DNA of 8,262 bases from an uncultured Oxalobacter sp. GTDB lineage: Bacteria; Pseudomonadota; Gammaproteobacteria; Burkholderiales; Burkholderiaceae_D. Of this stretch, positions 1-5,479 are shown in pieces. The position numbers and the translations under genes are program-made. The notes under the pieces are model-generated. The model searched no databases and was not told where the DNA came from. It saw only the letters and a list, made by a program, of their open reading frames with translations. The stretch's first letter is position 1, and every line of letters begins with the position of its first letter. Where the stretch lies: the NCBI GenBank assembly GCA_934270705.1, contig CAKQQG010000055.1, positions 1 to 8,262 on the forward strand, in the 5' to 3' direction.

Positions 1-1
1 T

Positions 2-77
2 GTCTCCATCGTCTAGAGGCCTAGGACACCACCCTTTCACGGTGGGAACAGGGGTTCGAATCCCCTTGGAGATGCCA
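2..77 (+). tRNA. tRNA-Glu (anticodon UUC), copy 1
   Basis: This is a complete 76-nt cloverleaf with encoded CCA (75-77). The acceptor arms are GTCTCCA (2-8) and TGGAGAT (67-73). The anticodon stem CCACC/GGTGG (29-33, 41-45) encloses the loop CTTTCAC, giving anticodon TTC at 36-38, which decodes GAA/GAG. The T-loop is TTCGAAT, the T stem AGGGG/CCCCT, and the discriminator base G74. The D-arm text TCTAGAGGCCTAGGA is typical of bacterial tRNA-Glu. The first acceptor pair (G2 with T73) is a G-U wobble rather than the usual G-C. In bacteria this tRNA serves protein synthesis and also supplies glutamyl-tRNA for 5-aminolevulinate and haem formation. Its promoter must lie left of the window. Confidence 0.97.
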
Positions 78-102
78 GCCGACCGGTTTTCCGGTGTATT
101 GT

Positions 103-178
103 GTCTCCATCGTCTAGAGGCCTAGGACACCACCCTTTCACGGTGGGAACAGGGGTTCGAATCCCCTTGGAGATGCCA
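103..178 (+). tRNA. tRNA-Glu (anticodon UUC), copy 2
   Basis: This is an exact duplicate of the first tRNA-Glu, with anticodon TTC at 137-139 and encoded CCA at 176-178. Only 25 bp (78-102) separate the two genes, with no promoter-like sequence between them, so they are most likely processed from one precursor transcript. The same G1-U72 wobble is present. A gene for a DUF2863 protein starts 122 bp downstream on the same strand. No canonical Rho-independent terminator follows. A weak imperfect hairpin at 200-228 (CTGTTGTC against GACA plus ACAG) is the only structure I found. Confidence 0.97.
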
Positions 179-265
179 TTTCCCTTCCTGTACACGCTGC
201 TGTTGTCACTTCGGGCGGACACAAACAGCCAGCCGTTTCGATGTGCCGTATTCCGGAAAATCCAC

Positions 266-300
266 TACAATAACAGGCTCTTTTTTCTTTTTGATCGATC
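266..300 (+). promoter_or_regulatory. Candidate -10 box and U-rich leader before the DUF2863 gene
   Basis: TACAAT at 266-271 differs from the TATAAT consensus at one position and would place the transcription start near 278. At 17-bp spacing the -35 region (GTGCCG) is poor, so the promoter is weak or assisted. The predicted leader is only about 23 nt and consists mainly of two T tracts (T6 and T5, 281-292) directly before GATCGATC and the ATG. There is no Shine-Dalgarno sequence, so a U-rich ribosomal protein S1 site could replace it. Co-transcription from the tRNA genes cannot be excluded. Confidence 0.35.
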
Positions 301-1551
301 ATGCGACGGTTTACCAAATCGGGGTCATCCAGACTCAGTGCCGACAGTCAGCGTCTGGTTTCGCTGGCGATGGAGATGTTTTATGCGTCCAGTTCACTGG
401 AGAGCGAGTTTTGCCGCAAGAAACTTGAAGGGCTGGTCTCGAAGCTGTTGCATGCCAGAAAGCAGTCTGTCCTGAACGATGCCATCGAGTATCTGTTCGG
501 TACGGATATGGAGGCATACAACTGTTTGCTGGAAGTGGCGGAAGCCCTGAGCGAATCGGGGACTGTCGAGCTTGATGGACGGCAGTACCAGGTTTTGCTT
601 GTCGCCATTCCTGTACTGGCATGGACACGTTTTTCGATTGCATCCGGTCCATTGCCGCAGGACGTGATCGCTACGGTTTCCGACCGTTTTTCCCGCCTGA
701 TTCTCGCAGATGGCGTGCGTTTCGCCATGGCACCCGGCTTGTATGCAGTGGATCAGTTGCCGTATTCGCATATCGATGTGATGGCGGTGACGCAGGGGCT
801 GGTCAAGGCGATCGTACAGGGGGCGCATTTCGAGTTGTCCTCACGGCAGGAGACAGTACCGTTTCTGGCCGATGGACGGTATTTGCTGGCGGGCGTCATG
901 ACTGAGGCGGGAAAGCCGCTTTTCCGCTGGCAGGCTTGTCCGGATCCGGCGGGGTTTGAAACCGTCAAGGATGAATGTTTGAAGCTGTGGCAGCAGGAGG
1001 TCACACCGGTGATGGCTGATGTGTTGCCGGGATGCAATCTCGAATTGCTTTTGCCGGGCGGTTTTTTCAATACTTGCCGCAAGGCGGATCAGGGAATCCG
1101 TCCTGCGACGATCAAGGCGGCGGTGCATTATCTGGTGCATGCGCTGGATATCCAGCCGGAAAATCTGTGTGCCGTGATCGGTGGATTCGGCAAGGATCTT
1201 GATGGCGTACAGGTGGAGGAGTACCGTATCAGCTTTTATCGCAAGGATGATCCACGGATCATTTATGGCATTGTCTGGCCGGTGTATGGGACGGAAGATG
1301 TCGAGGGGGTGAATTTCCCTGCCCAGCTGGAAGGACATGCCTCAGGGTCTTCCCCCAAAGGGGGAAAGCAGTTGTTGCAGATTTTCCGGCTGTTGCGTGA
1401 AATGGGGATTTCTTTCGAGAAAACGGCAGTCGAACGGTTTGCGATGGAATTTTGCGAGGATTGCGGCGCGCCGCTTTTTGCCGATACGAATGGCGAGCTG
1501 GTGCATGCTGAAATGCCGGAAGACGCGAAAAAGGAAACCCGGCTGCATTGA
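301..1551 (+). CDS. DUF2863 family protein of unknown function
   Basis: This 416-residue cytoplasmic protein has no signal peptide and no clear membrane segment. I recognise it as the DUF2863 family, known mainly from Betaproteobacteria (Burkholderiales), from its N-terminal LSADSQRLVSLA segment, the VLLVAIPVLAWTRFSIASGPLP core (residues 98-119) and the C-terminal FCEDCGAPLF motif. The paired cysteines C385 and C388 look like half of a zinc knuckle; no second CxxC pair is visible, so metal binding would need another site or dimerisation. Residues 345-356 (GHASGSSPKGGK) form a Gly/Ser-rich linker. The ATG at 301 fits the expected family N-terminus, although no Shine-Dalgarno precedes it. The gene lies downstream of the tRNA-Glu pair and converges on moaC. 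No reaction or partner is known to me, and I assign none. Confidence 0.85.
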   Translation: MRRFTKSGSSRLSADSQRLVSLAMEMFYASSSLESEFCRKKLEGLVSKLLHARKQSVLNDAIEYLFGTDMEAYNCLLEVAEALSESGTVELDGRQYQVLLVAIPVLAWTRFSIASGPLPQDVIATVSDRFSRLILADGVRFAMAPGLYAVDQLPYSHIDVMAVTQGLVKAIVQGAHFELSSRQETVPFLADGRYLLAGVMTEAGKPLFRWQACPDPAGFETVKDECLKLWQQEVTPVMADVLPGCNLELLLPGGFFNTCRKADQGIRPATIKAAVHYLVHALDIQPENLCAVIGGFGKDLDGVQVEEYRISFYRKDDPRIIYGIVWPVYGTEDVEGVNFPAQLEGHASGSSPKGGKQLLQIFRLLREMGISFEKTAVERFAMEFCEDCGAPLFADTNGELVHAEMPEDAKKETRLH

Positions 1552-1578
1552 ATCGCCGGTTCCGGAAAGCCGCGATTC
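1550..1578. terminator. Hairpin at the end of the DUF2863 gene; possible terminator without a T tract
   Basis: Perfect 7-bp arms GAATCGC (1550-1556) and GCGATTC (1572-1578) enclose a 15-nt loop that can pair further through GG and CC (1558-1559 with 1570-1571). The left arm overlaps the TGA stop (1549-1551). No T run follows on either strand, so this is not a canonical Rho-independent terminator; it may stabilise the mRNA end. It lies between convergent genes and could act on both transcripts. Confidence 0.3.
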
Positions 1579-1641
1579 CGCTATCCGGTGTCTTTCGCAA
1601 TACGGGATGCGCAGGTTTTGCAGGGTGACAGGTTTTACGCT

Positions 1642-1671
1642 GTTCAGGTCATGCATGCCAGTTGCCTGAAC
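1642..1671 (+). terminator. Weak candidate terminator hairpin inside the moaC 3' end
   Basis: Arms GTTCAGG (1642-1648) and CCTGAAC (1665-1671) with a 16-nt loop are followed on the plus strand by GTCCCCCGC and then T6 (1681-1686). The 9-nt gap before the T tract and the long loop are unusual for an intrinsic terminator. The structure overlaps the last codons of moaC on the other strand, so the symmetry could partly be chance. It would end transcripts of the DUF2863 gene. Confidence 0.25.
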
Positions 1672-2146
1672 GTCCCCCGCTTTTTTCAAGCAATCTGATG
1701 TCGGTCATGACCATGCCGCGGTCGATCGCTTTCAACATATCGTAGATCGTCAGCAGTCCGGTCTGGACGGCAGTGAGCGCTTCCATTTCCACACCGGTTT
1801 TGCCGACGGTTTCCGCCCGGACCCGGCAGGCGATGCCATCGTCGTGCAATGCAAAATCCACAGCGATACGGGTCAGGGCGACAGGGTGGCATAACGGAAC
1901 CAGATCGGATGTCCGTTTCGCGCCCATGATGGCGGCGATACGTGCGATGCCCAGTACGTCGCCCTTGCCAGCCGAGCCGTCCCTGACGACAGCCAGTGTT
2001 TCGGGGTGCATGCGGATATATCCGCTGGCGATGGCGACCCGGTGGGTGTCGGCCTTGTCTCCGACATCGACCATATGTGCCTGACCGGAAGTGTCGAAGT
2101 GGGTCAGTGAGCGCTTATTGTTACCGGCGGGTTTGTTTTGCGACAT
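1649..2146 (-). CDS. moaC: Cyclic pyranopterin monophosphate synthase MoaC
   Basis: This 165-residue protein is of normal MoaC length. MoaC acts with MoaA in the first step of molybdenum cofactor synthesis, converting 3',8-cyclo-7,8-dihydro-GTP into cyclic pyranopterin monophosphate in the cytoplasm as a hexamer. Family signatures are all present: [15 protein letters not shown] (residues 14-28), KGDV with K61, [12 protein letters not shown] (78-88), [10 protein letters not shown] (115-124), and TIYDMLKA with D136 and K139, matching the catalytic Asp/Lys pair of E. coli MoaC. It ends with the usual KSGGRSG. The ATG start is supported by the conserved segment beginning at residue 14, but no Shine-Dalgarno is visible. 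No other moa or moe gene lies in the window, so moaC appears to stand alone, convergent with the DUF2863 gene and divergent from bepA. Confidence 0.95.
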   Translation of the reverse strand: MSQNKPAGNNKRSLTHFDTSGQAHMVDVGDKADTHRVAIASGYIRMHPETLAVVRDGSAGKGDVLGIARIAAIMGAKRTSDLVPLCHPVALTRIAVDFALHDDGIACRVRAETVGKTGVEMEALTAVQTGLLTIYDMLKAIDRGMVMTDIRLLEKSGGRSGNWHA

Positions 2147-2245
2147 AAAGAATGTGACGGGAAATGGTGGACAGTGTGAAATGATGCAAACTGTCTGTAT
2201 GATATGGTTTTGATCGTATTTCCGATTTTATAACAAGATAACTGC
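2147..2245. promoter_or_regulatory. Divergent moaC/bepA promoter region with an inverted repeat
   Basis: These 99 bp must hold promoters for both divergent genes. An inverted repeat, GACAGT (2170-2175) and ACTGTC (2190-2195), has half-site centres 20 bp apart, about two helical turns, as expected for a dimeric regulator. For bepA, TATGAT (2198-2203) is a plausible -10 lying just after the repeat; the -35 at 17-bp spacing (TGTGAA) is weak. TATAAC (2229-2234) is a second -10-like sequence but would put the start almost at the ATG. I found no convincing -35/-10 pair for moaC and no sigma-E type GGAACTT element. Confidence 0.35.
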
Positions 2246-3733
2246 ATGAACCGAAATTTCAGATCGCTTGTGGTGTCGTTGCTGGCTGTTTGTTGCCTTC
2301 AGTTTCCGGTTGCGCTGGCGGAGTCGGAAATTCCAAGTCTGGGCGATACGGCACGGAGCGAGTTGAGTCCGATGGCAGAGTATCAGTTGGGCAAGGAGAT
2401 CATGGCGCAGGTCCGGCGTGATCCGGCTTATATCAGCGATCCGGTCATGACGGAGTATCTCAGCAATCTGGGCAACCGGCTCGTGTCCGCGGACCCGCAG
2501 ACACGTGGTGAGCTGGTCAATGATTTCACGTTCTTCGCCGTTCGTGATCCGACACTCAATGCGTTTGCCTTTCCGGGCGGTTTCATCGGGGTGCATACGG
2601 GGTTGTTGCTGGCGGCGCAGAGCGAATCGGAACTGGCATCCGTGTTGTCTCACGAAATCGGGCATGTATCGCAACGCCACATCGCGCGCATGCTGACGCA
2701 ACAGCGTCAGGATATCCTGATTCCGATCGCAACGACAGCGCTGGCGATTCTGGCGGCGCAGGCCGGAGGTGATGCGCTGGGCGCCGTGATGGTGGGCGGT
2801 CAGGGATATGCCATCCAGAAGCAGATCAATTTCACACGGGATGCCGAAAAGGAGGCGGATCGTGTCGGTTTCACGATTTTGAAAGGCGCCGGCTTCGATA
2901 CGAACGGGATGACGTCGTTTTTCGAGCGTTTGCAGGTGGCGACCCGCACTTACAACGATGCGCCGTCTCCTTATTTGCGGACGCACCCGCTGACTTCCGA
3001 ACGTATCGCCGATATCGAGGCCAGGGTGCGTCGTGAACCGTACCGGCAGCATGCGGACGATCTGGATTTTTATCTGATACGTGCGAAAGCACGGCTGGTG
3101 CAGGATGAAAGCACGCAGGGCATCATCAATGCCGAAGCGGTCTTTGCCGAGCAGGTCAAAAGCGGAAGCAAACTTTATATGGCTGCCGGCAATTACGGGC
3201 TGGCGCTGGCGGCGTTGTTGCAAAAAAATCCTGAAAAGGCAAAACAGTATTTTCAGGAAGTGAAAAAGGTCGTGGGAGAAAAGGCGGCCTTGCAGAGCCT
3301 GGCGCTGAGCAGTCTGTCCATCGAAATCAAACTGGCGGCAGGTCAGGCGGCAGAGGCTGTCCGAGATGCACGTGAAGCCGTTTCCCGTTTTCCGTCATCC
3401 AGAGCGCTGGCGTACCAGTACGCCAATGCGATGTATCAGGCGCGGCAATATAACGATGTGGCACATTATCTGAGACAGCAGGTACGGATGTACAAGGAAG
3501 ATGCCGCATTGCGTCAGCAACTGGCCAAGGTTTATGACGCGCAGGGGAAAAAGGCGTTGATGCATATCGCCATGGCGGAATCGTACAGTCTGGACGGCGC
3601 GTATTCCGCGGCGCTGGAACAGCTTGTGCTGGCGAGAAAGTGCAAGGATGTCACGTTTTATGACCAGTCGGTAATCGATGCGTATGAGCGGGAGTGGAAA
3701 GAAATCGTCAAGGAAGAAATGAAAAAGCGTTGA
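2246..3733 (+). CDS. bepA: Periplasmic M48 metalloprotease/chaperone BepA (YfgC family)
   Basis: This 495-residue protein matches E. coli BepA (487 residues) in length and order. Residues 1-25 form a Sec signal peptide ending ALA before ESE, so the protein is periplasmic. The zinc site HEIGH (136-140) supplies two histidines and the catalytic E137. EKEADRVG gives the third ligand E203, and H247 in LRTHPL corresponds to the regulatory histidine-switch residue of E. coli BepA. NAFAFPGGFIGVHTGLL (105-121) is the M48 edge segment before the active site. Residues from about 275 to 490 are TPR-like helices. In E. coli, BepA promotes LptD maturation and degrades stalled LptD and BamA at the BAM complex; the same role is inferred here. 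The ribosome binding site is weak (AAGATA, 8 nt before ATG). The gene ends 19 nt before a palindromic terminator. Confidence 0.93.
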   Translation: MNRNFRSLVVSLLAVCCLQFPVALAESEIPSLGDTARSELSPMAEYQLGKEIMAQVRRDPAYISDPVMTEYLSNLGNRLVSADPQTRGELVNDFTFFAVRDPTLNAFAFPGGFIGVHTGLLLAAQSESELASVLSHEIGHVSQRHIARMLTQQRQDILIPIATTALAILAAQAGGDALGAVMVGGQGYAIQKQINFTRDAEKEADRVGFTILKGAGFDTNGMTSFFERLQVATRTYNDAPSPYLRTHPLTSERIADIEARVRREPYRQHADDLDFYLIRAKARLVQDESTQGIINAEAVFAEQVKSGSKLYMAAGNYGLALAALLQKNPEKAKQYFQEVKKVVGEKAALQSLALSSLSIEIKLAAGQAAEAVRDAREAVSRFPSSRALAYQYANAMYQARQYNDVAHYLRQQVRMYKEDAALRQQLAKVYDAQGKKALMHIAMAESYSLDGAYSAALEQLVLARKCKDVTFYDQSVIDAYEREWKEIVKEEMKKR

Positions 3734-3752
3734 ACCGCACGCGCGTACACAT

Positions 3753-3784
3753 AAAAAAACAGCCGGATATCCGGCTGTTTTTTT
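3753..3784. terminator. Bidirectional Rho-independent terminator shared by bepA and the helicase gene
   Basis: This is a perfect 32-bp palindrome: A7, then C, the core AGCCGGATATCCGGCT (3761-3776), then G and T7. It forms a GC-rich stem followed by seven T residues on both strands. It starts 19 nt after the bepA stop (3733) and 23 nt from the helicase stop (3808 on the other strand), so it can end both convergent transcripts. Confidence 0.93.
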
Positions 3785-3807
3785 GTATTTCTGTCGTTGT
3801 CGCCAGA

Positions 3808-5184
3808 TTATACGCGCTGGGATACGTTACCGTTGGCCGGTTTGCGTCCGGAGTGGGTACGCTGCGGTTTGCGGCGTGTGGATGTGGCCGGTTGTCCGAA
3901 ATGGCGTTGTCCCGCCTTGGCGGCGCGTTTTCTGCTTGCCGGTTTCCAGCCGGGTTTGCGTCGGGAAGGTGCATGCGCGGGCCGGACGGCCGGTTCCAGT
4001 CCCGCGATGACATTGACCGGAATGGCCTGTTTGATGAAGCGTTCGATGCGGCGGATATGGACGCGGTCTTCGGGACAGACCAGTGAAATGGCCAGTCCGC
4101 GACGTCCTGCGCGGCCGGTACGTCCGATCCGGTGGACATAGTCTTCCGCGAATTTCGGCAAGTCGTAGTTGAAAACATGCGTGATGGACGGGATATCGAT
4201 ACCGCGCGCGGCGACGTCCGTTGCGACAAGAATCCGGATTTTGCCGCTGCGCAAGCGTTCCAGCGTGCGGTTGCGCAGGCGTTGCGGCATGTCGCCATGC
4301 AGCGCGGCAACCGGCAAGCCGGCGATGGCGAGGCGGTCGGCGACCTGATCGGCTTCGCGTTTGGTTGCGGTAAAGACCAGTGCCTGTTTGAGCGAACGAT
4401 CGTTCAGCCAGTGATCGAGCAGGCGATTCTTGTGATCGGTATTGTCCGCGAAATGGAGCATCTGGTCGATGTGTTCGTGGCGGGTGGATGACGAGGCGAT
4501 GTGTACCTGTTCGGCATTGTGTGTGATCCGTTGCGCCATATCGCCCACGATACCGTCGAGCGTCGCCGAAAACAGCAAGGTTTGCCGTGTGTCCGGTGTA
4601 GCGGCGATGATGGTTTCGATATCTTCGACGAATCCCATGTCGAGCATGCGATCGGCTTCGTCGAGTACCAGTATTTCAAGGTGTTCCAGTGTGATTTTTC
4701 CGGATCGCAAGTAGTCGATCAGGCGTCCGGGCGTCGCTACCAGAATATCGGGCCGACGGGCCAGAAGCTGCATTTGTCTGTGATAGGGCATGCCGCCGAG
4801 AATGGCGACGGTGCGGATATGTTTGAGGTATGCGCAATATTGCTCTGTCGATGAGACGATTTGCTGTGCCAGCTCACGGGTCGGCGTGAGCACCAGCATT
4901 TTGGGACAGGCTGTCTGCTGGCGTACGGTACCGTTTCTTGCGGAGCGTGGCGCCTCGCGTGCGGTCTTGCGGTTTTCGTCCATGCCGGACGTGGCGAAGC
5001 GATGCAGCGCCGGCAGCATGAAAGCGGCGGTTTTGCCAGAGCCGGTTTGTGAGGAAACCAGCAGATCCTTGCCGTGCATGGCGGGTGGGATGGCACGTGT
5101 CTGTACCGTGGTCGGTGCGTCATAATGCATGCCGGACAGCGCCTTGAGGATTGATGGATGCAATCCCAGTGTTTCAAAAGTCAT
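3808..5184 (-). CDS. DEAD-box ATP-dependent RNA helicase (RhlE-like)
   Basis: This 458-residue protein has all superfamily 2 DEAD-box motifs in order: the Q motif (F3, Q28 in TTVQTRAIP), motif I SSQTGSGKT (44-52), Ia PTRELA (101-106), Ib TPGR (151-154), II DEAD (175-178), III SAT (206-208), V ATDVAARGIDIP (321-332) and VI HRIGRTGR (351-358). It should unwind short RNA duplexes with ATP in the cytoplasm, in ribosome assembly or mRNA turnover. Residues 398-458 form a disordered tail with 17 Lys/Arg and no acidic residue, typical of RhlE-type enzymes. A polar stretch of about 32 residues (62-93) separates motifs I and Ia. The ATG at 5184 is preceded by GAGAG at suitable spacing. A leader of about 230 nt with hairpins precedes it. 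The subfamily assignment is less certain than the helicase call, so no symbol is given. Confidence 0.93.
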   Translation of the reverse strand: MTFETLGLHPSILKALSGMHYDAPTTVQTRAIPPAMHGKDLLVSSQTGSGKTAAFMLPALHRFATSGMDENRKTAREAPRSARNGTVRQQTACPKMLVLTPTRELAQQIVSSTEQYCAYLKHIRTVAILGGMPYHRQMQLLARRPDILVATPGRLIDYLRSGKITLEHLEILVLDEADRMLDMGFVEDIETIIAATPDTRQTLLFSATLDGIVGDMAQRITHNAEQVHIASSSTRHEHIDQMLHFADNTDHKNRLLDHWLNDRSLKQALVFTATKREADQVADRLAIAGLPVAALHGDMPQRLRNRTLERLRSGKIRILVATDVAARGIDIPSITHVFNYDLPKFAEDYVHRIGRTGRAGRRGLAISLVCPEDRVHIRRIERFIKQAIPVNVIAGLEPAVRPAHAPSRRKPGWKPASRKRAAKAGQRHFGQPATSTRRKPQRTHSGRKPANGNVSQRV

Positions 5185-5279
5185 TTGTTCTCTCAGATGT
5201 CAAAACGGTGGTTTTCCTTGTGGGAAAGTGAAGCAACAGCAATGCACGGCTTACGCGGCAAGATAGCGTGAAGAAACTA

Positions 5280-5302
5280 CCGGCACAAAAGCTTTGCGCC
5301 GG
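5280..5302 (-). other. Hairpin in the helicase leader
   Basis: CCGGC at 5280-5284 pairs with GCCGG at 5298-5302. After one A-C mismatch (5285/5297) the stem continues through CAAA and TTTG around a 3-nt loop. On the minus strand it is followed by TAGTTTCTTC, which is T-rich but interrupted. It may be a late fabI terminator, an attenuator in the helicase leader, or simply mRNA structure. Confidence 0.4.
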
Positions 5303-5386
5303 AACAGTGTCGGAAACACAAAAGGCGGAAGGGCTTTATGAAGCGCATGAACGGGTCATGCAACAGGCGGGCAATGCCATTAACGT

Positions 5387-5414
5387 CATCGGGCGGGTTG
5401 AAACCCGCCCGATG
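5387..5414 (-). other. Strong 12-bp stem-loop at the predicted 5' end of helicase mRNA
   Basis: Perfect arms CATCGGGCGGGT (5387-5398) and ACCCGCCCGATG (5403-5414) flank a 4-nt loop. On the minus strand it begins 6 nt after the TATAAT box, so the predicted transcript starts at or within one base of the stem. No T tract follows on either strand, which argues against an intrinsic terminator. 5'-terminal stems of this kind are known to protect mRNA from 5'-end-dependent decay, as in ompA. Confidence 0.65.
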
Positions 5415-5419
5415 GAAAG

Positions 5420-5454
5420 ATTATACCAGATATCCGGCACGACAGGTCGGATAT
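5420..5454 (-). promoter_or_regulatory. Extended -10 promoter for the helicase gene with an inverted repeat over the -35 region
   Basis: Read on the minus strand, CTGGTATAAT gives a perfect -10 hexamer (5425-5420) preceded by TGG, the extended -10 element, which can work without a good -35. At 17-bp spacing the -35 is GACCTG, which is poor. An inverted repeat, ATATCCG and CGGATAT (5454-5448 and 5436-5430), with an 11-bp spacer and 18 bp between half-site centres, covers the -35 region and ends 4 bp before the -10. It could be an operator or an activator site. The start is predicted near A5413, about 229 nt before the ATG. The region begins 25 bp beyond the fabI stop codon. Confidence 0.6.
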
Positions 5455-5479
5455 TGTGGATGATTGTGCGATGCCGCGT

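Larger units (their letters stand above)
1..178 (+). repeat. Tandem 101-bp-period direct repeat made by duplicated tRNA-Glu genes
   Basis: Positions 1-77 and 102-178 are identical over 77 nt, giving a repeat period of 101 bp. Identity stops immediately after CCA in both copies (78 is G, 179 is T). The base before each tRNA (T at 1 and 102) also matches, but the left window edge prevents seeing whether the spacer is itself repeated. The array may therefore contain further copies to the left. Confidence 0.9.

Noticed and set aside
1350..1366. Intragenic hairpin TTCCCCC-AAA-GGGGGAA in the DUF2863 gene
   Set aside because: It has no T tract, lies in frame within a Gly/Ser-rich linker of an intact gene, and is probably a by-product of the codons used.
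2228..3223. A 331-codon open frame antisense to bepA
   Set aside because: It lies fully opposite a gene with an intact zinc site and signal peptide; its translation is rich in Arg, His and Gln without recognisable domains, as expected of a shadow frame.
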